Shown here one piece after another: positions 1 to 12,692 of a stretch of 64,000 bases of DNA. The stretch comes from Plazaster borealis (Eukaryota > Echinodermata > Asteroidea > Forcipulatida > Labidiasteridae). Location of the stretch: NCBI GenBank assembly GCA_021014325.1, contig CM037461.1, positions 893,501 through 957,500 of the forward strand. The letters are read 5' to 3'. A program made the position numbers and the translations under genes. Positions within the stretch are counted from its first letter, which is position 1; the number at the start of each line of letters is the position of its first letter. The notes beneath the pieces were generated by a model that was not told where the DNA came from, ran no database searches, and worked only from the letters and a program-made list of their open reading frames with translations.

Positions 1-170
1 ATATTTTCTAGTTATTAAAAAAAGTATAAAGCTGGTCCTCGCGCCTGCTCCCCGTGGCTGCTCGGAAGGTTGGTACATGCATTGCGTGCTGTCAATTGGG
101 TTTTGCTTTAATTCATGTACTTTACTTTTAACATTCAATTTCACTATTGTTCTTTCACTCGATGCTGCAG

Positions 171-301
171 GAATATCTCTATTGGCAGAGGGCAGTTTGG
201 TCAACTACACCCAAAAATATGGCTACCAGCAAGATGGTTCCAGCACGGTGGATCATCCTAAATATCCCTTTATTTGTAAGATACCAGATAAGATGCATTA
301 A
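171..301 (+). CDS. Terminal exon of a C-type-lectin-like gene (5' part outside window)
   Basis: A splice acceptor (gatgctgcag) opens a phase-1 exon that runs 42 codons to TAA. The encoded tail contains VNYTQKYGYQQ and ends KYPFICKIPDKMH. A YPFICKI ending is typical of the last beta strand of C-type lectin domains, with the domain's last cysteine in it. The terminal exon of the minus-strand gene at 9632 ends with the same KYPFICKI after a similarly sized acceptor-to-stop segment, so the two look like paralogous last exons. Upstream exons lie left of the window, so the full domain content is unknown. Without those exons the lectin assignment rests on this tail and the paralogy. Confidence 0.55.
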
Positions 302-1380
302 ACAATGACACAGTGTTGGTTGAGTTTTGTGAATACAAAGAACACACGTAAACAATCTAATAATCTAAGGTCTCGGTGAGCCTGACCCATTTCCTCGTCA
401 GGTTGAACCGGAAAATTGTAAAAAAAAAAAAAATAATCAACTCGAATTCAGTTTGAACCATTATTGGGTCACTTTGGCACAAATTCCGGGTCATTATTGG
501 GTCAGGCCCCACGGGACCCGGATCCGGGGCAGCTTTTGGGTTGCACTTTGAAAAAGTCCAAGACCTGGTGAAGGTTTCCCTAAGAAAAGCATAATTCCTG
601 ATTAAATTAATGATGGAAATAAGTTTACTTAATTTTAAAGTATTGTTGTGATTTCCCTCGCCTTTCAGTGCATTATTATAATCTATAATTGTAATATTGG
701 TACTTTCATATACATCTCTGCCGTCATATATAAATTGGTCTATACAAAATGTATATGCATTGTTTTAATATGTTCATTAAAATGTAAGCGTAAACAAAAC
801 AAAAATCCTGAGATATTGCACAATATAACAATAAAAACAAATACATAAGCTACACAAACAAAGGCGCTAATTCCGCCTACCCGGTGTAACAATATTATTT
901 TCAGTCAAAGTAGTCCAACAAAATGATTGATATTTTGTTCCTATTGTTTTTTCTCCTGTTCAGTGAACCATTATGTACCGAATTTTACAGTTTCGGTCTC
1001 TTTTCAGAGTGACGACAGCTTTGAAATTGACAAACAATTACTACTGCTAGCTATACGGAGGAGGCATTTTAATTACTACGGTTGTTTATTCCATGCACTC
1101 ACGACAGCATATAATTATCGTTCTCCACAATTAGACTGACAAGAGTACTGTCTGAGCAACAATATATCAATGTTGTTTTTGTCTTATCTTTAATTAGCAT
1201 AACCAGAGAAGGTTGCTTTGTTCAATTTGGACCTTCAAGCTTTAATTGGTTTGTTATTTTCCGGAAAGACTGACAACTTGTATTTATTCATTAATTATGG
1301 TGCGCAACTTGTTGCCAAAGGCTTGTCGAGTTTTTTTGTTTTTTAAGTTGTTCGTAGCATAGCGCGAAACACCTCTTGTT
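302..1380. other. Intergenic stretch, nothing recognised
   Basis: AT-rich sequence after the lectin-tail stop codon. It has an A-run near 420 and a short repeated phrase (attattgggtca) near 460 and 495. The short ORFs here have no recognisable domain. Confidence 0.5.
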
Positions 1381-4260
1381 TTTGTTCGTTTTATAATTGT
1401 TTTTATTAAGTGTTCGAGTAACTCTCGGAACACCTCTTGTTAGGTGTTCGGGCAACAGCCGAACACCTATTGTTATTGTTCGGTTTGTTTTGTATTTTAG
1501 TTCTTTGCCTTCTTCTCAGGGTCGTTTGTTCGCAAGCAAACGGATAGTTGCGAAGATTGAATCAACTTTAAACTTTGCATGTCGTTAGACTATAACGTTA
1601 AGATGATCAATAAGTCGTGACGTCATGATAACATCATCAGTTGTTGAAATACAATAAATCGAAGTTTATTATTTCAAAAATATCATAACTCAAGAAGTAC
1701 AAAAGCTATTTTAACAATCATCGGAAAGGTCATTAAAACTTAGCAAACGCTGCACAACCTTTTTTAAAGAGATGTTACCAATTTGACCTTAACTTCTGTT
1801 CGAAATCGGACCTTAAAGCTCACGTATTTTGTATAAACCACATGAAAATTACATTGAAAACATGCACACTATCCAATATACAATCCAGTAGCACGTGGCT
1901 GGCTGTGCGCTCCATTGACCACAAGGTCCAAAGCTCATCAAACCTGCCCATAGTCTAGTCTCTGTTCAAGGTTCACGCAACCTGATTTGGCATTACACAG
2001 TGTTAGTCTCTAAAACAGCCGTCCATGCAAACCTCATTAACAATAAAATGCTAGGCTTGATCGTGTGCATTTTTGAACTTTTGCAAAAGTATGTAGTTTG
2101 CTAGCACACCAACAAACAGTAACAACACCACTCACCTTAGCCTCACAAAACGGAAAGCATCTTTGTTTTAACATTGTCATCATGACGTCATCAAGCATCA
2201 CGTTCCGTCAACTAAAAGGTGCATTTTACAAAGATTAATATTTCCGGCAAAAATGCGCGATTAAGCTTAAACCTTGCATTTATTTAAGCCGGGATTTGTA
2301 TTACATCCAAAATTTAAGATCCTGTTCAAATTACGTTATCAATTGTCATATATGAAGTCAACTTAAAGGTGCAGTTTAACTTGATCTATCTAAAGTTTAT
2401 TATTTCGAAAAATCATATCTTGAGAAACACATCTATTATGAATTTAAGCTTTGCATTTTTGTGATTGTTTTATGTATGACAGTTCTTTAACTGACAATGA
2501 CATGATTTGACCTGGCTTCCTGTCCTACCGGAAGTTATAGACATTTATGTTAAGAAGGTCTTTTGTGAATTGTAAGTAAAAGTCTTGTATACTAACTTAC
2601 AGTTTATGAACATTTACATGAAAATGTTCACATAATGTTCAATTAATACACGTTCTGGAGCTCAATGCAGTCTTAAGTAGTAACGTTAGCATTTTTTCCG
2701 TGCAAACTGAATGTATAAACGTAATAGTTGTACGCTTTACTTCTTTGAAATTTCAAAAGCTATCAACAATCATCGACTCAGTGAAAAAGTTCACACAGTC
2801 ACACGACACTGACCAAAATGATACCCGAACTCCCAGTGTTTGTTTTAACAAACACTAAATTATAGTTGTTTGTTTTTGATTGTTTTGTGTTTTTCTTTCA
2901 TTCTTCTGCTTCTCCGCGTCGATTGTCCCCCAACAAAGACGCAATTAACAAAGTCACACAACTTTCAAACTTCACATAATAGTTAGATATTTACTAGTAG
3001 AAGACACCACTCTGGTGAAGTCATGATGACGTCATCAGGTGTCTAATTACAAGTCATTTAAGCTTAAAAAGTTACAATATGCTTATCTTGATACTTAAAT
3101 AAATATTCAAGCTTTGATGTTCAGATTTGAGCATCTGATAGATCAAGACAGGGGTAACAATTGAAAAGGTAGCGCCAAATCGTATGACCTTAACCTCCGG
3201 TCGTAGCGGAAGGTCAAAGTTTGCCTTGTTGTTTTTCTATAAAAAAACTTTCCGAGCCAAAATTCAAACTTCTGCACATTGTATCAACTTCAATTCTGCA
3301 CCACAATACGACCTTGATTAAACATTCTTCAAATTTAAAATACATCATCATGACGTCATCAAGTGTCAGCGATCAGGTTGAAACTTTGCATGTATTCAAC
3401 CCGGGATGTGTAACATCTAAATTTTGAGCCCCTGTTCTAATGGCGTCATCAAATGTCACGTGACGTTACCTTAAAGGTGCAGTACTACAAGATTTATATA
3501 CAGAAAAAAATACCCGATCAGGCTGAAACCTAGCATGTATTCAAGCCGGGATGTGTTACATCCACAAATTGAGGTCAAATCACGATGACGTCGTCAAGCG
3601 TCACCTGACGATATATCTTAAAGGTAACTTTTCAAAGATTTATGTTTACAGGAAAAAAATGTATGATAAAGCTGAACTTTGCCCGTATTTGATAAATTTG
3701 AGGTCCTGTTCTAATGACGTCATCAAATGTCACACGACGTCACCTTAACGGTGCAGTTTTATCAGATATACACATAACGCAATAAATGCTTGGTCAAGCT
3801 GTAACGAATTAGCTTAACATGTATTCAAAATGCTAGGCTGTGTTACTTGTACATCCAAGATTTGGACGTCAGGTATAGTACTTCTTCTTTTTCTCCCCCC
3901 GCGTTTGTCCGCAAACAAAAGCATACTTTCCAAGCTTATATAAACTTGAAATTTCACATATAGTTAGATATTTATTAGGAGCTGAAACCGGTTCAGGTAC
4001 GTCATGATGACGTCATCGGGTATTGAAATACATTAACTCAAACTTTATTATTCAAAAAAATCATAACTCGAGAACCCCATTTTGGATTTGTACAATCTAT
4101 ACATCATTGGAAGGGCATTCAACACTGAATAAACAATTAATCAAGTGTGACCCCTTTTGATCCCGACTTTCGGTTCAAATCGGAGGTTGAACATTTCAAA
4201 AATTCCTATCTCAATAACTCACCATTTTTACATCATATTCTAGGTCTGTAAGCCCGATCA
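1381..4260. repeat. Repeat region with recurrent TGACGTCA motifs
   Basis: Diverged repeat-like modules carry the palindrome TGACGTCA or one-base variants near 1618, 2184, 3028, 3351, 3440, 3585, 3715 and 4009, often followed by atcaagtgtcac. Other recurring phrases are 'aagccgggatgtgttacatc' and 'aaaggtgcagt'. A GGTGTTCGG...CCGAACACC inverted pair sits at about 1441-1469; similar ends bound the element at 18627-19693, so this is probably a larger or composite relative. No coding capacity is seen. Confidence 0.5.
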
Positions 4261-6553
4261 ATCTTTTGCACGAAGATTTTTTTTTTTTTTTATTTTTTTT
4301 TAGACCTCCCCCCGAGTTAATGAACACAACTGTGTTTAACTTATAACATAAAATCCCCCTGCCCAAATTCCGAACTAAATTATTTTATAATCTCCCGCAT
4401 TACTAACGTATGGAAAACATATGAGTTTGTTAAAGATTCACCGTTCGCCGTATTTTTGACCGCGTGAGGGCGTATGTGGACCAATTTCACGTGATGAAAA
4501 GCAACTAAACAAACGTGTTTTTAAATGTTTTTGAGAATTATTATGTCTATGTATTTCATCATTGATGCAAGAAAACTACATACAGGCAATTAAATAAGAT
4601 GAAACTGTGTGTGATGCAAGACATGCCTTGATGAAAGCGCCCTCATGTGGTCAAAATATGGTCATTGGACAACCCTTTAGTTATGACAGCGAGGAAGATC
4701 CGAACAGTGTACAGACACACGGTCTCTCGTGGTCACTCCCCCACACTCGTATAATTAAGAGGTAAAAGTGTCCATTAGGTGAAGAGGCAATTCCACACTC
4801 GAAAGTGTATCCAGTAACCGGATAAAATGTAAGTAGAACAACAGTTATCGAATTTAACAACTCCACATTTTGTTGAGTCAAAAGGTGGTGAGGAAAGTAC
4901 TATTAAAAAAAAAACCTCTTCAGTTGCAAGAATTCGTCAACCTGACGAGGTTATCGTCTAGCTAGGGTTCTCGCATAGACTTATAATAGAACTAGAGGGT
5001 GTACAAAACAATGTGACAAGGCCCGACAAGAAGCATTGTTTGCCATTGAGAAATGGTGCTGACCCATCGTATAACACAGGCCAAGCACCAGTTCACATAG
5101 CCAACATTTTGTTAGGGGAAATTTATATGTACTTTACCCATAGGGATTCGAACCCATGGTGAACCAGAGCTGTTACTAGGTTACGTGTGTAGTTATGTTA
5201 TATAACTCTATGGTTTCTCGGAGGTTGTTCCGTTTATGGTACATCGTATTGAGGGACACGGTACCCTGTCTATACGATTGTTGTTTACTTGTGAGTGTTG
5301 CTTTTGTTATTATTGTGTTGTACCAGCTGCACTGAACAAAGAAAAACGGCTCGCTTATAAGTTCATAACTACGTCGACCATTGATCAGTTGGAGGTGCAC
5401 CTGAATTTATAACATTATAACACAAGGTAGAATGGACCACAACAGTGTTGTTTTATTATTTGTGTGTTTCTGATTGGTCCGCTCGTTGTATGGGTGATGA
5501 AGTATCAGGCTGATATGACATAACTCTTAGTGACATTATGGTGATACTTTGTTAATAGACTACGTTTAAGTGTGGAAAAGGTTGCTATTCACTTGACAAA
5601 GGTTGACTTTTGCAATACGTGTACGATGTACAATCGCTGAATATGTGTATTCCTGATATTTGTGGCTTGCCATTGTTGATTGGTGTTAATAATAATAACA
5701 AATATAAATATTGTGTTTTTAATGACTTTCTTGACTGAGCCTAGGACAACTTTTAGGTTACTGGTTGCAAAGGCCTTTCTTTGATACATGTTTGGGTGGT
5801 AATTATTGTTATTTTTTGTAAGTGGATTTAGTTTCTTTAGTTCTTCATAAATAAACTCTGTTAGTTTCAAAGTTTGTACCACAATTGCACAAGAGTATAC
5901 AGCCCCCATGCACTGTAAACCCAAAGTTAAGAGAATGTTCAGAATAAGGCCAATACAACATAGACCGCGGGTTAATGGAGTAAAGCGGACATCAACACTT
6001 ATGGCCTGACCATCAGTCGTGGCGTGATTGATGCTCCATTAAAGTGACCTGTCGAGAGCTAGAACAATTCAGTAAGCGGCGGATTGTAAATAGTGTACAA
6101 ACTTTACAAATAGTACAATGTGAAATAAACACATAATGCCCATCAGTTGATTTTCAGTATTTATTTCTACATGAATCACTAATTGATTAACAATTATATA
6201 CTTTTGTATGTGTTGACTTTGTATGATTTCACTGTTTTTTGTTTTTAAGAATATACACGTAGAAATAAAAGTGGTGTGCACGATATACATGTGATGGTTG
6301 GGGCATGGAGGAATAAGACCATGTGGTATTATACCTCCATGGTTGGGGATTGTCCAACCATCTGCGATCATATTGACCAACAGGAACATAAGAAAAGCAC
6401 ATCACGCACAAGCTCCGTGTACAATGATGTAGTATATTATTACAATGTCTGCTACAACTTACAATGGTTGCCGAATCTCTGACTGTGGTGTGGGACCAAA
6501 CACTCACCGGTAAAGTATTCGACACTAAGAACAAAGTAAATAGCTGAAGTGAC
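4261..6553. other. Intergenic stretch, nothing recognised
   Basis: Starts with a T-rich run near 4278-4300. A lone RNA-polymerase-III B-box-like string (minus strand, GGGTTCGAATCCC) occurs near 5146 without an A box. The ORFs up to 134 codons near 5.6-6.6 kb have no recognisable domains and partly overlap the MITE at 6554. Confidence 0.4.
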
Positions 6554-6730
6554 CGGTGTCCCAGGGAAATCTGTCCCCCCGGAGATTCTGTCCCCATACG
6601 GGAAATTAACATGGGCTGGGGAGGATGATTCAAAAGAGGGCGCTATCAAAAGAAGTTTGTGCACAGTTTGCCGTATGGGGGGGGGGGGGACAGAATCTCC
6701 AGGGGACAGAATATCCTGCCACACCGGCAC
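6554..6730 (+). repeat. MITE, copy 1 (opposite orientation to 13511-13680)
   Basis: Begins with accggtgtcccagggaaatc and contains the phrase caaaagagggcgctatcaaa and a long G run (about 6677-6690). The same sequence, reverse complemented, occurs at 13511-13680. Both ends carry (a)gattctgtccc-type inverted repeats, so this is a non-autonomous terminal-inverted-repeat element. Confidence 0.65.
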
Positions 6731-8865
6731 ACACGCCTCTGGACGACAGACCACGAGGGTGCGGGTCCAATGGGTTTTATACTGCGAAAAGTTTTCAATT
6801 ACGTAATATAACATTCCAACTTAAACTATGTGAGATTCGCTATACCGTAATAATTTAATTAAATAAATATATTGCATCACAAAAATAATGGTGACCACGA
6901 TTTGTTGATGCCCTTTCCTTAGATTTGTACACGTTCAGTGTAGTTTCATATTAAGCTTAAAGCGTATTACGTAAAACACAAAGTAGATGTCAGAAAAAAA
7001 TATCGTGCAATTTGTTTATATTGTAGTTTTATCCTTAATTCAATCAAACAAATATATTAATAAATAACTCATGTGTAACTAAATATATCTTTATAAACAA
7101 ATTAAAATAGATATAGAAGTCTGATGTTTATCGAATTATGCACAAATTTTAATTTTTAATGAAACAGATAAATTTAATATTATGTTTTCACATCTTAACT
7201 ATGGTTAGTTAGAACAATTTTCTGCTTTTACATTATTTCACCTACTTCATTATTAACTTTCCTCACTTCTGTCTTTTTCAACCCACATGTCCGTACGTTC
7301 TTGTTCCTGTTTATGTTCTGGTTCCTTCAGGCATCTAACCACAGGCCTCGGCTTGAAGAAGGTGCCTCCTTACTTACTTGTTATTTATGTGTTGAACTAG
7401 ATTAAACTAGATTAACTAGATTTATGGTTACTTCTTTAATTAGTTTTTTGTTTATGTTTTTCTTAAATTCTTATGAAGTATGGAAATGAATGTGAGTTTG
7501 AATTGAATTGAATGTACATGTCTTCTAAGGGCTATGCATATCTGTTCAAATACCATGACTACTAATATTCGACCATGGCTCGTTCCTTGTATGCTTCGAA
7601 GATTAATTTAATGATAACAAACGCGCCAGGCTATTCCTGACATTAAATCGATTCTGACTGCATTAATTTTGCCTTGAGTACTCCACATTGCTGTACCTTG
7701 TGTTTCTCATTCAGTTTTAGAACTGCACGAACAGTCCACAATGCCCTTGCGCACAACAAAGGGTATATCAAACATATCAACAAGCAACCGCCGCAGTGTA
7801 CTTACTAAACTAATAACAAAACTTCCAAACTCTTTATAATTATGTTAACCCTATCAGGACCGGGGCACATTATGCTTCAAAACCAAGGCTACATTCGATC
7901 ACCGCAACATTTCTGACTCTTCCTAATATTTATATAAATAAGGCCATGTTGTAAAAAGAATGGTTGCATAGGTGGTATGCGGTTACAGTGGCAGCCGTTT
8001 GTTTGACATTGGATCCATGTTTTTAAAGGTGTTTTTTAGTTTTTTTTTTGTTTTTCAACAAAATTTCCCCCTTAACTGAAAGGTGGTAGTGCAGTGTCAC
8101 GTGACATTTTCAAATGCACCATGTGAAATCAACATGGCGGTTATCTTTGATTTTGTGTTTTCAGCCCGTGTTTAAGGGTTGAAAGCAAACATAATCAATT
8201 GAATAATTGTTAACCTGTAAATTTCCAAGTTTTCAGGCCAAGAGAACTTTACAATTGTCAACCAGAGCTGATTGCACCTTAGGACCGTAGAGGTGGCAGC
8301 AATTTTTAAGTTTGGCAAAAGTACACATTCTCCCAAAATAAAATAAGCCAAGTATTTAAGCGCCCTCAACGGTGACCCAAGTTATCAAAACATCATGTTA
8401 TTGATTATGTCGTTGATCAACAATTTGCATTTAAAGACAATTTACTGTATCTTGTTTTACTTTGTCATAGTAGAACTTGGTGAAATAAACATTTTTTGCA
8501 AATAAATTAAAAATCGCCCGGTTCCCGATAGTCAAAACAAAAATATATGTAATACTAACTGATAATAATAATAAAGCCCGGTTCTGGTAGGTTTAAAGAT
8601 ACTCTCTAAATGCTTCTTATTCACAGGCTAAAATATAATTACTGCTGCAATAAATAAAATCTGCATAGCTAATTAATATTACCTTACATATTTTATTAAT
8701 TACAATCAAGCCACACACAAAAAAAAATTAATATCGATTACTGGGGTATACGTAAAATTCAGCAACCGTAGTTTAGTGTTGAGATTTCGGACCCAACCCG
8801 TGTATCAATATGTTAAGATCACAAACATTACGCTGAAAAGTAACCACAACATTATTTAGTTTAAC
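6731..8865. other. Intergenic AT-rich stretch
   Basis: No domain-bearing ORF or RNA gene is recognised. It lies downstream of the minus-strand lectin gene. There is a T run at about 8041 and scattered (ATA)n near 8560. Confidence 0.4.
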
Positions 8866-9275
8866 TACACTGCAAAAACTGGGGTGTTAAAATCGACACC
8901 ATGTGTGTGGTTACATGAATCAAAATTAACATAATATTGTTTTAAAATGACACCAATGTAATTATGTTGGCAGAAATGAGGGTTATTTTAACACCTTGTG
9001 GTATGCATTTTGAATCCTTTTTTCCGGTATCTATGTGACAACACCTATTCGCCCTTTGCACGGATCCGAAATGTGCATGTAGAGCCTCGACTTCGTGCTT
9101 CATTTGTATTGTATTTATGCATCTGTTTTGATGAAAGTGTCATTACATTACCGTGACAATACAGAGTTATATAATGCTTCTATTCACTGCTGTCCCAAGT
9201 CGAGGCTCTACACGCAAATGGCTGGCCGTGCAAAGGGCGAATAGGTGTCAGTTTTAATACCAGTTTGTGCAGTGT
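8866..9275. repeat. TIR element with ends CACTGCA-AACTGGGGTGTTAAAA, interrupted by a second foldback
   Basis: The left end reads cactgcaaaaactggggtg and the right end is its inverted counterpart (taccagtttgtgcagtg). Related copies are at 9427-9594 and 56627-56854. A second foldback is nested at about 9045-9243; its arms start CTATTCGCCCTTTGCACGG and include GTAGAGCCTCGACTT. Confidence 0.65.
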
Positions 9276-9426
9276 AGAGCCTCGTGTTCAAATTCAAAGC
9301 TCTCATTATGATTGTCATTAGTTTTCGATCTGACAAATGTGACTAACAATGAATATAGCATGATGGGTGTATCTAACCACATCCTTGTTTATAATGAGAT
9401 AAACAACAAAAATCGAAGGTATTTCC

Positions 9427-9594
9427 ACAGTGCAAAAAACTGGGGTGTAAAAATTGACAGCATAGGTGTTGTCACATAAAACTAATTTCTGCCAATACAA
9501 TTACATTGGTGTTATTTTAACACCCTATGATGTTAAATTTGATTCTATATGTGACACCCGAGGTGTAAATTTTAACACCCCAGTTTGTGTAGTA
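9427..9594. repeat. Short TIR element, same family as 8866-9275
   Basis: Inverted ends (cagtgcaaaaaactggggtg / caccccagtttgtgtagt) flank about 120 bp. The copy lies directly 3' of the terminal exon of the minus-strand gene (stop at 9632-9634), so it may fall in the 3' UTR. Confidence 0.65.
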
Positions 9595-9631
9595 CAGGTT
9601 GCACTGTAAACGTCTCACGTGTAAAGAATTG

Positions 9632-9777
9632 TTACTGTTCTATCTTGCAGATAAAGGGATATTTCTCTTCATCCAGAGTGCATTGATCACTTGAATCAGT
9701 TGCACAATATCCACTAGAATGGTTGCTACGGTGACCAGTGTAAACAATAGAACTTCTGGCAGCCCAAATCGCAAAAC
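9632..9777 (-). CDS. Exon 5: C-type-lectin-like terminal tail
   Basis: Acceptor tgcag|GTTTTGCG at 9778. The first two bases complete the Gly codon begun in the previous exon, then 47 codons and TAA follow. The product has two cysteines before the last strand (GYCATDSSDQC) and ends EEKYPFICKIEQ, matching the C-terminal signature of C-type lectin domains and the tail at 171-301. The classic WND motif is not evident, so sugar binding cannot be assumed. The same bases read one frame over give a hydrophobic, membrane-like stretch; the exon phases do not favour that reading. Confidence 0.6.
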
Positions 9778-11692
9778 CTGCACATTTCATCAAAATCAAT
9801 CAAAAAACAAAAACAAGTAAACAAACAAACAAAACATTGATTTTGGTACAACCGGTGGATGACTGAGCGTGTGTTTACTAATCACATATCACTTACGGCA
9901 GAGGAATACGTGGGGTGAGGGCTTCAAGGGAATCAATAGCTATAAAAGAAAAGATTATGTTCCGCTTCTCTTGAACTGGAGTAGGTTGCAAACCATGGCG
10001 GGAAAAAATAAAAGAATAGGGAGATCCAAAGAGCAGAACGTCTGCTCAGGTCATTAGTACAATTTGTATGGGTTTCATAAAATTGCTTTTGCATATTTTG
10101 GAGCTCCTGGTAAGTGGAGGTCTGTTTTCCACGCATAGCGTGCCTTGTCACGCATTAAACCAAAATTATCGTAGTCAATAATTTTCACAATTTTACACCA
10201 AAATTGAGTTGAGCCTGCCGAACTTGCTGCTGGCTAGTTTATTCAACTGATTTTTTTTTTCCGTTTCAATACTTTTTCTCAATACATTGTATTGCATCGT
10301 TTTCTCGTTCTCTTCAGTACCCTCACCTATACGTTTACAATGTATAGGACTTACCCCCTGTGCCAAGGGTTAAAAACCAGAGATGAAACTCTTTGAGCTA
10401 AAAGACTCTGGAAAACCTTGTGGCCTACTTTCTGTTACAAATTTAGTTAAATGGAAATATTACACTTTACAAATTATTTTAATGCAAATAAATCTACAAA
10501 TAATTTTAATATTTTTCTTTTAAAGTAATTCTTTCTCAAATTATTGTAATTATATTTAGATCCTTTGTCTGCTTTTCTTTTGTCAACAAACGTTTTCATC
10601 TTTCAGCTTTAAATACCATAAATAATTTCGTCCCCTAAAAATAAGCTATAAAACAAATGTAATATCTTCTGAAACCGTTTTCCAATCTGTGTCTGATTTA
10701 TACCGTCTTATTAAATGTCTTAAACGTCAATCATGTATTCCTTCAATTTTAAAACTAAACCGTCCCAGCAGAACGGTGTTCGCGGGCTAGAATGATCCCA
10801 AACCCATTCTCTTACTGTGTTGTGGCGCCTTTAGGAATGCGCCACGCCCTGGGCTACATTCCTAGCCCAACTTGGGCTATGCCTACCAAATTCTTTACAA
10901 GCGTACCCGCTTGCTAGTGCCCAACAGACAATATTTTCCTGCTATACCCTGTAACGCAGGAAAATACATTTATAGTTCAAGAGTAGTCTTCTAATTCCTT
11001 GTATGGCAAAAAGAAACATCTATTTTCTAAGCAATACAAGTATGTATTTATTAAACAAATTACTTTATTTTTCAAATTTATCAGCAATTTTCATTTAATG
11101 ACCTTTTGATCATTTCGAATATGAAATTGCAATTTATGACCAGTGGTAGTCTTTGGAACAAGGGTGAATGGAAGAGAGCAAACGGCAAATAGTGTATCTG
11201 CGAGTAAAAGTGAGTATTGGGCCCAATTTAATGGTTCTACTTACCGCGGAATTCTGCGCTTACGGAACCCTTGTAGCACACAATTTTATGATACGTAAGC
11301 ACAGAATTCCGCGGTAAGCAGAGCCATGAAATTGGACCTTGATCCCTTGCATTGTCCGCCATCTTTGATGTCAAATATTGGAGAGGACTCGTGTACGCGC
11401 TGTGCACGACTCTCAGTCAATGATAGCTCTTCATTGAACTCAGTGAGGGGACTTTGGGCTTGTGACGTTTCATGCATTGAGTCTATTTAAAGGGACGATC
11501 AGTGAAATACTTTCTGCGTGCATACAATGAAAGTACACGTATTAGAGGCTTGGGAGAGAAAGGGTTTGAACAGCTTATGGTGGGTCAATAGATGATGCCA
11601 GTATTGTCCTGCCAGATAAAAAGCACGCTGTTTTGTTCATGAAAATGACATGTTTTGTTTTTATAATTTATAGTAAGAGAGACATAACTTAC
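9778..11692 (-). other. Intron 4 of the lectin/LamG/Ig gene
   Basis: AT-rich intron between the 42-bp exon and the terminal exon. It contains the foldback at 11232-11326. No other conserved coding exon was recognised, although a short one could be missed. Confidence 0.5.
11232..11326. repeat. Small foldback element
   Basis: Arms tggttctacttaccgcggaa and its inverted partner ending ttccgcggtaagcagagcca flank about 30 bp. The inverted pair is near-perfect over roughly 34 bp. Confidence 0.75.
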
Positions 11693-11734
11693 CGGATGCA
11701 TTTTTATCACGAAAACCAACTGTAACGCCATCCC
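11693..11734 (-). CDS. Exon 4: 42-bp linker exon
   Basis: Bounded by acceptor ttgcag and donor gtaagt on the minus strand, 42 nt, phase 1-1. In frame it reads DGVTVGFRDKNAS plus split Gly codons. It joins the Ig exon and the terminal exon without a frame change. The aspartate/glycine content could represent the loop region of a C-type lectin domain, but it is too short to assign. Confidence 0.55.
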
Positions 11735-12328
11735 CTGCAAACCAACAAAAAGAGCACATTAGCTGCTGATAAAGCAATCATGACTTTGTTGTCTGTCCAG
11801 TGTCCAATGTTAGATTTTTAGCTTTGATACTGTCCATACACCTCAAGATGCCTTCTCTATGATAAATGTATTCTAAAAAGTCCCGGTCGACATGAACAGG
11901 GACCTGGTCAATAATGAGCTGGTCAACCTGACATTAAAAGGGTATGGCCCAAACGGACCTTATCCATTTTACAATTCTGGTTCGATTACCGGCAAGGGCC
12001 ATTTTTATGTCAGTAGAGTTGTGCGTTGGTTAGCTCCAGGCCTTCTGGTTTTAATCCCTCCTGAAAAACCAAACACTTTCGATCTCTGCCTGTGCTTCTC
12101 CTTATTAAAGGCGCCCTTGCATGCCTGAGGCTGGAACACGTTGTAGCCGCGTCCTTAGCAATTCAGCTTGTCAGCTGCGAGTAAGGATAATTAACCTTCC
12201 AGATTATTTTCATTATTATTTTAAATGTAAATCAACATTTCCCTTTTTTTTCTTCTTTTTTTTTTGACTGAGCACGGACCAACCATCGTTCTCGGTGGTC
12301 CAAACATGGAGACAACATACATACTTAC
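11735..12328 (-). other. Intron 3 of the lectin/LamG/Ig gene
   Basis: About 600 bp. A 78-codon plus-strand ORF here has no recognisable domain and is treated as chance. Confidence 0.5.
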
Positions 12329-12625
12329 CCAAGTACATGTATGCCGATGTATTGAGTGTCCCATTATGGGCTGTACATCCTACTATGCTTCCAGTCATTG
12401 GAGAGCCACGTGATTGGCCAATCACCAATGTAGAGCGAACTACACACGCAGATTCGTTCACTGATTGGATCGTGTAGCCATCCCCTGAAGCGTCTAAATT
12501 CTCCCAACTATCGGTTTGTTTGTGATACATGCTCCATGTAATGGTAGGCCCAGGTGAGTCGCTGGCCGTGCATTCGTACTCGACATCACTCTTCATAATT
12601 AGACTGTGGAGTGTCAGTTCCCAAT
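12329..12625 (-). CDS. Exon 3: immunoglobulin-like domain
   Basis: 297 nt, acceptor tttag, donor gtaagt, phase 1-1. The 99 codons contain an Ig-like pattern: first cysteine in YECTASDSPGP, tryptophan in TITWSMY, a strand STLVIGQSRG, and second cysteine in SIVGCTAHNG followed by TSAYMYLG. The usual D-x-Y/G-x-Y-x-C signature is relaxed to GSIVGC, so this is a divergent C2/I-like domain. It probably mediates binding outside the cell. As a complete single-exon phase-1 domain it is a movable or skippable cassette. Confidence 0.65.
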
Positions 12626-12639
12626 CTAAATATTTAAAA

Positions 12640-12692
12640 ATGAAATAAAATAAAATAAAATAAATTAAAATAAAATAAAATAAAATAAAATA
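12640..12692. repeat. (TAAAA)n microsatellite
   Basis: About ten tandem units of taaaa with one interruption, directly upstream (in transcript sense) of the Ig exon acceptor. Confidence 0.85.

Noticed and set aside
5127..5165. A tRNA B-box-like GGGTTCGAATCCC on the minus strand
   Set aside because: No matching A box or cloverleaf could be drawn, so it is not called a tRNA or SINE.
6229..6814. Overlapping ORFs of 100-134 codons on both strands
   Set aside because: They overlap a MITE and a G run, with no recognisable domain or splice context.
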